Below, piece by piece: positions 15,435 through 23,570 of a stretch of DNA of 64,000 nucleotides. Position numbers and translations under genes: made by a program. The DNA lies in NCBI RefSeq assembly GCF_030814215.1, contig NZ_JAUSUT010000001.1, positions 3,658,001 to 3,722,000 of the forward strand, in the 5' to 3' direction. Each line of letters opens with the position of its first letter. Within the stretch, counting starts at the first letter, position 1. The notes beneath the pieces are model-generated. The model did no database searches, was not told the origin of the DNA, and worked only from the letters and a program-made list of their open reading frames with translations. Source of the stretch: Amycolatopsis thermophila. GTDB lineage: Bacteria > Actinomycetota > Actinomycetes > Mycobacteriales > Pseudonocardiaceae.

Positions 15435-17219
15435 TCAGGGGCAGGTGATCTTCGGCTGCGGGTTGTAGTGCACGGTGCGGGTCTCCCGCTTGACCTCGCG
15501 ACCGCTCGTCGCGTCGCGCAGCACCCGCGTGTCGCTCGTGGTGAAGCCCGGCGCGCCGGCCGAGGCGTGGCAGTTCTCCGGCGGGCCCGGCTTCTCCTGC
15601 GGCGGCACGAAGTCGACCTTCTGGCCCGGGATCGACTCCACCGTGTAGCGCTTGGTGCCCCACAGCTTCACCGTGATCGACGACGGGGTCCAGACCGTCT
15701 GGATGGCCACCCCGGTGTCGGAGTCGTTGGTGAACTTCAGGTCGATGACGCTGCTGCCGTTCGGGTTCTGGAACACCGTCGCCTCGCGCGCGGCGGGGTA
15801 GCGGCTGATGTAGTAGCTGTGCTCCTTGTGCCCGGCGTCCTTCATCCCGGCGAAGTAGGCCGCGTTGTACAGCGTCGTGGCGAACTGCGAGATGCCGCCG
15901 CCGACCTCGCGGGCCGGTGCGCCGTTCTCGATCACGCCCGCCTCGACGTAACCCTGAGCCGCGCCGCGCGGTCCGGTGAAGCCGTTGAGGCTGAACGTCT
16001 CGCCCGGCTTGACGATCGCGCCGTTGACCTTCTGCGCGACGGTCCGGATGTTCACACCCGAGTCGGCGGCGAAACCGCCGGTGGTGAACTCGCCGATGAC
16101 CTCGGTGATGCCGAGCTGGTTGGCCTGCTCGGTGGTCACCTTCGCCGGGGTCGTCTGGTACTTCGCGACGAGCTCGTGGGCGCCCGGGGTCTTGAGGACG
16201 TCGAACACCGGCTGCAGGGTCGGGTTCCAGTCGACGCCCTTGCCGTCGACCGACGGCTCCACCGTGGGGCGGCCGCCCTCGAAGACGATCTGCGCGTCCT
16301 TGCCCGCCTTCTCGGACGGCTTGAGCTGCGGACCGGCCGCCTCGATGATCTTGTTGTTGTCGACCTTCGGCACGAGGGTGCCGCCGTCGCCGGGCTCGAA
16401 GGTCAGCGCCGCGGCGACCGCCTCCGGCTTCAGGGTCGCGTCGGCGCCCTCGCCGCGGATGACCAGCGGGGTGGACACGGCCGGCTTGGCGAAGCCGTCG
16501 AGGGTGGCCTGCACGGCCTCGGGCGAGACCTGCACCGGCGTGGTGGTCACGGGCAGGACCAGGGTCTGGCCGGCGGCCCAGTTGCGCAGCACCTCGCGCT
16601 CGGCCGCCGCGATGTCGAGCTGCTGGCCCGGCCGTGGCGGCACGGCGACCGGCTGGGCGCCCTCGAAGCGGATCGTGCCCTCGACGGGCAGCCGGTCGGT
16701 GCGGGACCGCATGTCCTCGATGGCCGCGGTCAGCTTCGCCTCGTCGGCGTGGGTCACCACGCCGACCTCGCGGTCGCTGAAGAACGACGCGATGCGGGTG
16801 AACGGGTTCAGCGGCTGGTCACCCGCCTGGTCCAAAGTGGACGGCCAGTCGAGGGTCAGGCCCGCGGTGCCGGGGTCGATCGCGGCGGTGGCGTCACCGG
16901 CGCGCACGGGGATGGTCTGGGTCAGGCGCGGTTCGATCTTCTCGCGGAGCGCGTCCTCGGCCGCGCTGCGCTTGAGCCCGCCGACGTCCACCCCGGCGAC
17001 GGTCACGCCGCGCGGCACGGTGCCCTGGCTGACCAGCAGGTCGACGGCGTAGAGCGCGGCGAGCACCCCGAGCACCGATCCGGCGATGATCGCGGTGCGG
17101 CGGACGGTCTTCTTCTTGCGCGGTGGTTCCTGCGTCACCTTCGGCAGCACGTCGGTGACCGCGGCCATCACTTCGGTCCGCTCGTCGTCGGACGTGGGCC
17201 ACGCGGGCTCCTGCGTCAA
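15435..17219 (-). CDS. VanW family membrane-anchored protein with putative peptidoglycan-binding domains
   Basis: The 594-residue cell-envelope protein has a cytoplasmic basic N-terminus (PRKKKTVRR) and one transmembrane helix at about residues 44-64. A long extracellular region follows with two YoaR-like PG_binding_4 repeats, one near residues 70-190 and one near 210-330. The C-terminal VanW domain is at about 370-540 (VNIRTVAQKVNGAIVKPGETFS, VGGGISQFATTLYNAA). VanW proteins are found in vancomycin-resistance clusters but their biochemical role is unknown. No van genes are nearby. The start is the ATG at 17219. Confidence 0.88.
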   Translation of the reverse strand: MTQEPAWPTSDDERTEVMAAVTDVLPKVTQEPPRKKKTVRRTAIIAGSVLGVLAALYAVDLLVSQGTVPRGVTVAGVDVGGLKRSAAEDALREKIEPRLTQTIPVRAGDATAAIDPGTAGLTLDWPSTLDQAGDQPLNPFTRIASFFSDREVGVVTHADEAKLTAAIEDMRSRTDRLPVEGTIRFEGAQPVAVPPRPGQQLDIAAAEREVLRNWAAGQTLVLPVTTTPVQVSPEAVQATLDGFAKPAVSTPLVIRGEGADATLKPEAVAAALTFEPGDGGTLVPKVDNNKIIEAAGPQLKPSEKAGKDAQIVFEGGRPTVEPSVDGKGVDWNPTLQPVFDVLKTPGAHELVAKYQTTPAKVTTEQANQLGITEVIGEFTTGGFAADSGVNIRTVAQKVNGAIVKPGETFSLNGFTGPRGAAQGYVEAGVIENGAPAREVGGGISQFATTLYNAAYFAGMKDAGHKEHSYYISRYPAAREATVFQNPNGSSVIDLKFTNDSDTGVAIQTVWTPSSITVKLWGTKRYTVESIPGQKVDFVPPQEKPGPPENCHASAGAPGFTTSDTRVLRDATSGREVKRETRTVHYNPQPKITCP

Positions 17220-17315
17220 GGCTCACCCCTCCTGATCCGGACAACCCGGATGAAGGTTACGGGCGGCGGTGCCGGCGGCCTGCCCCGGGTGGGGCCCCGT
17301 GATACACCGGTGACC

Positions 17316-17816
17316 ATGCGGCTGCTCATCATGTCCGACACCCACGTGCCGAAGCGGGCGCGTGATCTGCCGGAACAGGTGTGGCGGGAGGTCGGGCGGG
17401 CCGATGTGGTGGTGCACGCCGGGGACTGGGTGGACGTCGCGCTGCTGGACGAGCTGGAGGCGCGCAGCAGGCGGCTGATCGGGGTGTACGGCAACAACGA
17501 CGGCCCCGAGTTGCGGGCGCGGCTGCCCGAGGTGGCGCGGGCGGACCTGGACGGCCTGCGGTTGGCCGTGGTGCACGAAACGGGCCCCGCGAAGGGCCGC
17601 GAGCAGCGGTGCGCGCGGGAGTACCCGGATGTCGACGTGCTGGTGTTCGGGCACAGCCACATCCCGTGGGACACCGTGGCCGAGGGTGGGTTGCGGCTGC
17701 TCAACCCCGGATCGCCGACGGACCGCCGCCGCCAGCCGGAGCACACGTACCTCACGGCGCGGGTCAGTGCGGGGCGGTTGAGCGAGGTGACGCTGCACGC
17801 GCTCCCGGCGCGGTGA
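17316..17816 (+). CDS. YfcE/MJ0936-type metallophosphoesterase
   Basis: Small cytosolic metal-dependent phosphodiesterase of 166 residues. All calcineurin-fold metal motifs are in order: SDTH (about residue 7), HAGDWVD, GNND, HE, and GHSHIPW near the C-terminus. The ATG at 17316 follows a GTGATACACCGGTG leader without a strong ribosome site. It diverges from the vanW gene. The physiological substrate is unknown in this family. Confidence 0.9.
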   Translation: MRLLIMSDTHVPKRARDLPEQVWREVGRADVVVHAGDWVDVALLDELEARSRRLIGVYGNNDGPELRARLPEVARADLDGLRLAVVHETGPAKGREQRCAREYPDVDVLVFGHSHIPWDTVAEGGLRLLNPGSPTDRRRQPEHTYLTARVSAGRLSEVTLHALPAR

Positions 17817-18221
17817 CGCCCCGGCCCGGGATCCGACCAGCCCGCCGCTGCGCCTGCGAGCGGCATCGCGCAGGCGTGGGGTGCGTCGCAGCGCGGTCCG
17901 CACGCCGCCGGCTGCCGGGGGCGCCGATCCCCCCCCGGTCCGGAGAGGGCCGCGCTCGCGCGAGGTGGCCGGCCGTTGCGGGGCCTGATTGGCGCTGGCG
18001 GTGTGGGGTCCGCGGGCCTGGTTCGGCGAGGCCGGTCTTCGCAGTCGGAGAGGGCTCGGCAGTGCGGACCGGTCTGGCGAGGGGCAACGCCCGCGCAGGC
18101 CGCCCAGCCCCTCCGCGGCCGGCACCGCCCGACCGGCGCCCCACCGGCGCCAGACCGGCGCCCCACCGGTGCCCGACCGGCGCCCCACCGGTGCCCGACG
18201 GGCGTCGCGGGCTGTGGCCCC
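17817..18221. other. 405-nt intergenic region, no gene seen
   Basis: Open frames here are antisense extensions of neighbours without family similarity or credible starts. The stretch is extremely G+C rich and contains a run of nine C residues and a three-copy 22-bp tandem repeat at 18131-18196. It lies between convergent phosphoesterase and TetR genes, so a terminator role for part of it is plausible. Confidence 0.6.
18131..18196. repeat. Three tandem copies of a 22-bp unit
   Basis: Units begin at 18131, 18153 and 18175, each starting GACCGGCGCCCC. Copies 2 and 3 are identical and copy 1 differs at two positions. Each unit contains the internal palindrome GGCGCC. There are no spacers, so it is not a CRISPR array. 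Confidence 0.8.
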
Positions 18222-18899
18222 TCAGTCCCGGTTCGGGGAGCGGTCGGCGCCCGCGGCGGGCGCGTACGGCCCCGGCGTCCCGTGGCCGCGCGCCTCCGGC
18301 ACGCTCACCTCCGCCGGCTGGGCCAGCATGCGCACCACCGCGGTGAACGGCTCGACCCCGATACCGGGGTCGGCGGAGCGCAGCAGGCCGAGCCCGACGG
18401 TGAGGCTGAACAGCGCGTACGCGGCGTGCCGGGGCTCCATCGGCAACCGCACCCCCAGCCGCCGGGACTGGGCGTCCAGCAGGGCCGTGATCTGCTCGGC
18501 GATCTCGGCGTTGCTGCGCGCCAGGCGGGCCAGCAGCTCCGGGTCGCGGCGGCAGTTGAGCAGGTACTCCGTCTCCAGCCGGATCCACTCCGGGTCGCCC
18601 GCGCTGCCCTCGGCCCACGACGCGAACACGCGCAGCAGGTCCTCCAGCCCGTCGCTGCCGGACACGGCCGCGCCGACCGCCGCCGTCTTTTCCGCCCGCA
18701 CCCCCTCGAGGACGGCCAGGCACAGCTCGTCCTTGTTGCGGAAGTTCGAGTACACGGCGCCCTTCGAGTACCCGGCGGCGTCGGCCACGCGCTCCAGTGA
18801 CGTGGCGGTGTAGCCGTCGCGCAGGAACAGCTCGGTGGCCGTGGCGAGCAGCCGGCGACGCGTGTGAGCCTGACTTTCGGTGCGGGACAGTCGAGCCAT
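18222..18899 (-). CDS. TetR family transcriptional regulator
   Basis: The 225-residue regulator has a canonical N-terminal TetR helix-turn-helix (residues of about 12-58: LLATATELFLRDGYTATSLE, KGAVYSNFRNKDEL). The effector domain is followed by a Pro/Gly-rich tail. The ATG at 18899 lies 15 nt from an inverted repeat at 18914-18941. It follows the enoyl-reductase-like gene on the same strand after 79 nt, so it may regulate that gene or itself. Confidence 0.87.
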   Translation of the reverse strand: MARLSRTESQAHTRRRLLATATELFLRDGYTATSLERVADAAGYSKGAVYSNFRNKDELCLAVLEGVRAEKTAAVGAAVSGSDGLEDLLRVFASWAEGSAGDPEWIRLETEYLLNCRRDPELLARLARSNAEIAEQITALLDAQSRRLGVRLPMEPRHAAYALFSLTVGLGLLRSADPGIGVEPFTAVVRMLAQPAEVSVPEARGHGTPGPYAPAAGADRSPNRD

Positions 18900-18913
18900 G
18901 CGATCACTGTAAA

Positions 18914-18941
18914 GCCCGCTTTGAACTGTGTTTAAGCGGGC
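18914..18941. promoter_or_regulatory. Inverted repeat upstream of tetR (operator or terminator)
   Basis: GCCCGCTT at 18914-18921 pairs with AAGCGGGC at 18934-18941 across 12 nt. It lies 14 nt before the TetR start and 37 nt after the stop of the upstream gene on the same strand. It could be the TetR operator or the terminator of the upstream gene. Confidence 0.5.
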
Positions 18942-18978
18942 CGGGCTTCGTGTCGGCGGTATCCCCCGTCCGGGTGGT

Positions 18979-20133
18979 TCAGGAGGGGAGCGTGCGGAAC
19001 GCGAGCCCGGCGTTCTTCAGGCGCGTCAGCAGGGCGTCGCCCATCGCCGCGGCGGGGGAGAGCTGCCCGGCGCGCTCCGGCAGATCGTCCACCGCCAGGC
19101 AGAGCGCGGACTCGGCCAGCATCTTCGCCGTCTCGTCGTAGCCCGGGTCGCCGCCGGAGACCTCGGTGACCACCCGCTTGCCGCCGCCGTCGGCGGTGAA
19201 CCGGACGGTGAACCAGGACTTCGCGCGCCGCTGCTCGCTCGGGCCCTCACCGGGTTTGCGCAGGTTTCCCAACGCCCTGCGCACCGGCGGCAGTTGCACG
19301 AGCGCGACCGCCGCCCCCAGCCCGGCCAGCCCGCCGGCCAGCACCGGCAGGTGCTTGACCGCCGCGTAGTGGCTGTAGGTGAAGTCGGGGCCGTACTCCG
19401 GCAGCTCGCGGGCCGACCCGACGACGATCTGCGGGTCGATGGTCGGCAGCGGCACCAGCCAGTGGCCGGTCTCGCCGTCGCGCCGCGGGGTGCCGGTCAC
19501 CGCGCGCACCCGGCGGCCCTCGGGGCGGTGCTGCACCTTCTGACGTTCCCGCGCGGCCTGGATCATCGGCACCAGCCGGGAGGCGGCGCCGAGCGCGGAG
19601 GCGTAGGTGCCGCCGGAGAAGGTCGCCCCGACGCGGACCTGCCCGCGCACCCGGATCGGCACGTCGTCGGGCAGTTGCTTGACCGTGTAGTACACGCCGA
19701 GGTCGTGCGGGATGGAGTCGAAGCCGCACGCGTGCACGATGCGCGCGCCGGTCTCGGCGGCGCGGGCGTGGTAGCGCACGTACATGAGGTCGGTGAACTC
19801 GGGCTCGCCGCACAGGTCGACGTAGTCGGTGCCGGCCTCGGCGCAGGCCGCGACCAGCGGCTCGCCGTACTGCACGTACGGGCCGACGGTCGTGATGACG
19901 ACCTTGCTCGACTCCGCAACCGCTTTCAGCGAGGCCGGGTCGGTGACGTCGGCGTAGAGCAGCGGCAGGGTCTCGAACCCGGGCCCGAGACCGGCGCGCA
20001 CGTCCTCCAGTTTGGCGCGGCTGCGGCCGGCGAGCGCCCAGCGGCAGCCCTCGGGGGCGTGCCGGGCCAGGTACGCCGCGGTGAGCCGCCCGGTGAACCC
20101 GGTGGCGCCGAACAGAACCACGTCGTGAGCCAT
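18979..20133 (-). CDS. Trans-acting enoyl reductase family / saccharopine dehydrogenase-like NADP-binding protein
   Basis: Rossmann oxidoreductase with the dinucleotide loop GATGFTGR at the N-terminus. The layout matches the mycobacterial trans-acting enoyl reductase (Rv2449c/Rv2953-like) and saccharopine dehydrogenase families: TVGPYVQYGEPLV, HACGFDSIPHDLG and TFSGGTYAS. The family may reduce polyketide or lipid intermediates; substrate unknown here. I chose the ATG at 20133, preceded by AGGGTGG; a GTG at 20142 is in frame. Length is 384 residues. A hydrophobic segment near residue 270 suggests weak membrane association. Confidence 0.85.
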   Translation of the reverse strand: MAHDVVLFGATGFTGRLTAAYLARHAPEGCRWALAGRSRAKLEDVRAGLGPGFETLPLLYADVTDPASLKAVAESSKVVITTVGPYVQYGEPLVAACAEAGTDYVDLCGEPEFTDLMYVRYHARAAETGARIVHACGFDSIPHDLGVYYTVKQLPDDVPIRVRGQVRVGATFSGGTYASALGAASRLVPMIQAARERQKVQHRPEGRRVRAVTGTPRRDGETGHWLVPLPTIDPQIVVGSARELPEYGPDFTYSHYAAVKHLPVLAGGLAGLGAAVALVQLPPVRRALGNLRKPGEGPSEQRRAKSWFTVRFTADGGGKRVVTEVSGGDPGYDETAKMLAESALCLAVDDLPERAGQLSPAAAMGDALLTRLKNAGLAFRTLPS

Positions 20134-20167
20134 GCGGGCCACCCTAACGGCTCCCTACGCTGGGTGG

Positions 20168-20518
20168 ATGATCAACGGCGCTCATGTGATCCTGTACAGC
20201 CACGACGCCGAGGCCGACCGCGCCTTCCTGCGCGACGTGCTCGGGCAGCCGCACGTCGACGCGGGCGGCGGCTGGCTGATCGTCAAACTGCCGCCCGCCG
20301 AGATCGCGGTGCACCCCACCGGCGGTGCGCAGGTGCACGAGTTCTACTTCCTCTGCGACGACGTGGCGGCGACGGTGCGCGACCTGACCGCGCGGGGCGT
20401 CGAGTTCACGGCACCGGTCACCGATGCGGGCTGGGGGCTGCTGACCAGGCTGCGCCTGCCCGGCGGCGGGGAGGTCGGCCTGTACGAGGCTCGCCACGAG
20501 CGCGCCGCGGACCTCTGA
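20168..20518 (+). CDS. VOC family protein (glyoxalase/dioxygenase fold)
   Basis: The 116-residue single-module protein of the vicinal oxygen chelate superfamily has a beta-alpha-beta-beta-beta pattern, from MINGAHVILYSHDAEADRAF to the C-terminal GGGEVGLYEARH. Candidate metal ligands include H7 and the C-terminal Glu. The ATG at 20168 is the first in frame. It diverges from the enoyl-reductase-like gene and precedes the GNAT gene by 45 nt. Substrate is unknown. Confidence 0.83.
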   Translation: MINGAHVILYSHDAEADRAFLRDVLGQPHVDAGGGWLIVKLPPAEIAVHPTGGAQVHEFYFLCDDVAATVRDLTARGVEFTAPVTDAGWGLLTRLRLPGGGEVGLYEARHERAADL

Positions 20519-20563
20519 CAGCGGCCGGCGATAATCGGTGGACCGCGGGGCCAGCATGGATCC

Positions 20564-21076
20564 ATGTGGACGATCAAGGCGGTCCCCGTGACCGACCCCG
20601 AAGCGCGACAGGTCCTGCGCGACTACTTCGACGACGTGGCCAGCCGGTACTACGGCCGTCCCGTGACGGCGGCCGAACTCGACGCCGCGATGGCCGACGA
20701 GCCCAGCGACGACCTCGTGCCGCCCACCGGGCTGTTCCTGCTCGCCCGGTCCCACGATGCGGTGACCGGCTGCGTCGGCATCAGGGTGCTCGACGTCACG
20801 ACGGCCGAACTGACGCGCCTGTTCGTCCGCCCCTCCGCGCGCGGCCGGGGAGGCGGTGACCAACTGCTGAGGGCCGCCGAAGCCGCAGCTCAACAGCTGG
20901 GTGTGCGCCGGATGCGACTGGACACGCGGCGCGATCTGGTGGAGGCTCGTGGGCTCTACGCCAAACACGGCTACCGCGAAATCGAAGCCCCGGCACAGCG
21001 CTTGTACGCCGATCACTGGTTCGAGAAGCAGCTGACGTTGCGCCACCCAGGTGTAACCGCCGGAGAACCGGGGTAG
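20564..21076 (+). CDS. GNAT family N-acetyltransferase
   Basis: The 170-residue acyl-CoA-dependent acetyltransferase has its acetyl-CoA loop in LFVRPSARGRGGGDQLL (Q/R-x-x-G-x-G/A type), followed by the helix AEAAAQQLG and the LYAKHGYREI C-terminal motif. No fused domain is present. It lies in the same direction as the VOC gene (45 nt) and the whiB gene (40 nt). The acceptor is unknown. Confidence 0.87.
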   Translation: MWTIKAVPVTDPEARQVLRDYFDDVASRYYGRPVTAAELDAAMADEPSDDLVPPTGLFLLARSHDAVTGCVGIRVLDVTTAELTRLFVRPSARGRGGGDQLLRAAEAAAQQLGVRRMRLDTRRDLVEARGLYAKHGYREIEAPAQRLYADHWFEKQLTLRHPGVTAGEPG

Positions 21077-21116
21077 TCCGCGCGCAACTTGAGATGGTCG
21101 CGGAGGTGAGGTCGAG

Positions 21117-21446
21117 ATGGCGGACACGTCACGGCTCCCGGCGCCGGTTGCCGAAACCTGGGAGTGGCAGCGCCACGGCAACTGCCGGAACTTGGACAGC
21201 TCGGTGTTCTTCCACCCGGACGGGGAACGCGGGTTCGCCCGCGCGGACCGCGTGGCGCGCGCCAAGCAGATCTGCATGTCGTGCCCGGTGATCGTGGAGT
21301 GCCGGCACCACGCGCTCACCGCGGAAGAACCGTTCGGTGTGTGGGGCGGTCTGGACGAGACCGAGCGGCGGGCGATGATCACGCGGCGCAAGCAGTTGCT
21401 GTCGAGCGCTGAGAAGGAGCAGGAGTGCGTTTCGGTTACACCCTGA
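21117..21446 (+). CDS. WhiB family iron-sulfur transcriptional regulator (WhiD/WhiB3-like)
   Basis: Redox-responsive regulator that binds a [4Fe-4S] cluster and partners with the principal sigma factor. The four conserved cysteines are present: one in GNCRNLDSS, two in ICMSCPV and one in ECRHHA. They are followed by the family turn GVWGGLDETER and a basic tail (ITRRKQ). The SSVFFHPDGERG segment resembles WhiB3/WhiD proteins. At 109 residues its last seven codons overlap the start of the F420 oxidoreductase gene by 22 nt, so the pair is co-transcribed. An ECF sigma factor gene related to SigD is 1.1 kb downstream. Confidence 0.92.
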   Translation: MADTSRLPAPVAETWEWQRHGNCRNLDSSVFFHPDGERGFARADRVARAKQICMSCPVIVECRHHALTAEEPFGVWGGLDETERRAMITRRKQLLSSAEKEQECVSVTP

Positions 21447-22408
21447 TGACCGAACAGGCCGGGCCGAGGGAACTGGTCCGGCACGCGGCCGCCGCCGAGC
21501 AGGCGGGGTTCGCGTTCGAGGTGTGCAGCGACCACTACTCGCCCTGGCTCGACGAACAGGGGCACGCCCCCTACGCCTGGAGCGTGCTGGGCGCGGTCAC
21601 GCAGGTGACCGGACGCGTCGAGCTGCTCACCTTCGTGACCTGCCCGATCATGCGCTACCACCCGGCGGTGGTGGCGCAGAAGGCCGCGACCATCTCCCTG
21701 CTGTCGGGCGACCGGTTCACGCTGGGGCTGGGTGCGGGCGAGAACCTCAACGAACACGTCGTCGGCCGCGGGTGGCCGCCGGTGAACGTGCGGCACGAGA
21801 TGCTGGGCGAGGCCGTGGCGATCATCGGCGACCTCTTCGACGGCGGTTACGTCAACTACTCGGGCCAGCACTACCGGGTCGACTCGGCGAAGCTGTGGGA
21901 CCTGCCGGAGCGGCGCACCCCGATCGGGGTCGCCGTGTCCGGCAAGCAGTCGGTCGCGAAGTTCGCCCCGGTGGCCGACGCCCTCATCGCCACCGAACCC
22001 AAGCCGGAGCTGTGCCGGGCGTGGGACGAGGAGCGGGCCCAGGTGGGGCAGGACACCTCGCGCAAGTACGCGCAGCTGCCGGTCTGCTGGGACCCCGACC
22101 CGGAGGCGGCCAAACAGCGCGCGCACGAGCAGTTCCGCTGGTTCGGCGGCGGCTGGAAGGTCAACGCGGAACTGCCGGGCACGTCGGGGTTCGCCGGCGC
22201 GACCCAGTTCGTCACGCCCGACGAGGTCGCGCAGTCCATCCCGTGCGGCCCGGACGTCGAGCCGATCGTGAAGAGCGCGCAGGCCTTCGCCGAGGCCGGG
22301 TTCACCGATCTGGCGCTGGTCCAGATTGGTGGTGACCACCAGGACGGGTTCTTCGAGTTCGCCTCCGCGGAGCTCCTGCCCGCCCTGACCGAGGCCTACG
22401 GCGGCTAG
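21425..22408 (+). CDS. F420-dependent LLM-class oxidoreductase (TIGR03557 type)
   Basis: The 327-residue TIM-barrel flavin/F420 enzyme of the luciferase-like superfamily opens with RFGYTLMTEQAGP and shows SDHYSPW, then FVTCPIMRYHPAVVAQ and LGAGENLNEHVVG. These are hallmarks of F420-dependent glucose-6-phosphate dehydrogenase relatives. The GTG start at 21425 follows GAGAAGGAGCAGGA inside the end of whiB. Substrate unknown. Its stop codon lies within one arm of a long inverted repeat at 22403. Confidence 0.9.
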   Translation: MRFGYTLMTEQAGPRELVRHAAAAEQAGFAFEVCSDHYSPWLDEQGHAPYAWSVLGAVTQVTGRVELLTFVTCPIMRYHPAVVAQKAATISLLSGDRFTLGLGAGENLNEHVVGRGWPPVNVRHEMLGEAVAIIGDLFDGGYVNYSGQHYRVDSAKLWDLPERRTPIGVAVSGKQSVAKFAPVADALIATEPKPELCRAWDEERAQVGQDTSRKYAQLPVCWDPDPEAAKQRAHEQFRWFGGGWKVNAELPGTSGFAGATQFVTPDEVAQSIPCGPDVEPIVKSAQAFAEAGFTDLALVQIGGDHQDGFFEFASAELLPALTEAYGG

Positions 22409-22605
22409 CTGTAGTGCCCGTGGGCGTTGTTGATGGTGTGGTCGGCGCGTCCGGTTGATCAGGCCGGGCTGGCCGGGTCGTCCCGGTGGTGGGTCCGCGG
22501 CCGCGGCAGCGATCAGCACCAGACCGACCGCCGCGCACCCCGAGCGGGATACGAGTACGTGCACTGCGCCCGCCTCGACGACCTCACTGGGCACTACAGC
22601 TAGCC
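22403..22605. repeat. 17-bp inverted repeats flanking a 169-bp segment, possible transposase remnant inside
   Basis: GGCTAGCTGTAGTGCCC at 22403-22419 is perfectly repeated in inverted orientation at 22589-22605. Each arm contains the GGC-TAG end of one of the two convergent genes. Just inside the right arm, a plus-strand frame reads AGYEYVHCARLDDLTGHYS, weakly like the GYEYLHVAIDDHSR region of IS481-type transposases. The rest of the segment is G+C-rich and noncoding in appearance. A MITE or excised-element scar is possible. Confidence 0.6.
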
Positions 22606-23268
22606 GAGCAGGTCTCCTTCGCGGGTGATCATCGCGCGGAGCTTGCCCAGCGCGCGGTGCTGGGTGACGCGGACGTTGCCGGCCGAGATGCCGAGCGCCT
22701 CGGCCGCCTCGTTCGCCGACAGCCCGACCGCGATGCGCAGCGTCAGGATTTCCTGCTGCAGCTGCGGCAGCGTCGCCAGCAGCTTCGTCATCCGGTCGCC
22801 GAGGTCGACCTCGAGCGCGTGCTTCTCGGGCTCGTTGTCGGCCAGCGGCCGCTCCGGCAGTTCGGCCACCGGGTCCGACCGGTCGCGCGAGACCAGCCGG
22901 TAGGCGTCGGCGACCTTGTTCGACGCGATGGCGTGCACCAGGTAGAGGAACGATCCGCCCCGGTCCTGGTACTGCGGCAACGCGTGCAGGACGGCCAGGC
23001 AGACCTCCTGGGCGACGTCGTCCGCGGACAGGTAGGACAGATCACGGCCGCCCAGCCTGGCGCGGCAGTACCGGACGGCGACCGGCTTGATCATCTCGAT
23101 CAGCCGGTCGACGGCTCCGCGCGCGCCGGTCGCGGCTTCACGGACGACCGGGTCGAGCTCTTCTTTCGTCAGCCGCTGTGATGCCCGAGGGAAAGCCTGG
23201 GGGGTCAACCCAGGCGGCTCGGGCTCGGTTCTTCCGGCGGCAGCATTCGGCGGGACACTCGTTCGCAT
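22600..23268 (-). CDS. ECF RNA polymerase sigma factor, SigD/ShbA-like
   Basis: The 222-residue group IV sigma factor has sigma region 2 at about residues 55-125 (RYCRARLGG then LSADDVAQEVCLAVLHALP, FLYLVHAIASNKVADAYR) and region 4 at about 165-218 (LPQLQQEILTLRIAVGLSANEAAEALG, GNVRVTQHRALGKLR). The wording is very close to Streptomyces ShbA and mycobacterial SigD, which drive principal sigma factor or starvation genes. No anti-sigma gene is adjacent. The ATG at 23268 is preceded by GGGGAGCC. Its stop lies inside the inverted repeat at 22589. Confidence 0.92.
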   Translation of the reverse strand: MRTSVPPNAAAGRTEPEPPGLTPQAFPRASQRLTKEELDPVVREAATGARGAVDRLIEMIKPVAVRYCRARLGGRDLSYLSADDVAQEVCLAVLHALPQYQDRGGSFLYLVHAIASNKVADAYRLVSRDRSDPVAELPERPLADNEPEKHALEVDLGDRMTKLLATLPQLQQEILTLRIAVGLSANEAAEALGISAGNVRVTQHRALGKLRAMITREGDLLG

Positions 23269-23570
23269 GGTCGGCTCCCCAACGACACAACGAAGACCCG
23301 TCGACCGGTCGCCGTCGGGGGCCCGCGTTTCGTGTTACTCACGGTGAACGGGTACTCCCTCAGGTCCCTGCCGACCCGTCACCGATGAAACTGTGCGTAA
23401 TCGTAAGTGGTGGGCGCCCGACAGTCCAGAATTCAACTAGACATCCCGGGTACATGCCCCATTTGCAGCAACTCGGCGCTCGATGGCGCTCCCGGAATGC
23501 GTGAACCGAGCACCCACGATCAACGCGGCGCACACGTGACACGTTTGGTCAGCGTGTGACAACGTGCAGG
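23269..23570. other. 302-nt intergenic region upstream of the sigma factor gene
   Basis: No convincing gene. A 60-codon minus-strand frame at 23360-23542 has no recognisable similarity and no ribosome site. The G+C content falls, as expected of a promoter region. The segment near 23530-23570 carries two spaced CACGTG/ACACGTT-like elements. It should hold the sigma-gene promoter. Confidence 0.5.

Noticed and set aside
23360..23542. 60-codon minus-strand ORF upstream of the sigma factor gene
   Set aside because: No ribosome site, no recognisable similarity, and it lies in the expected promoter region.
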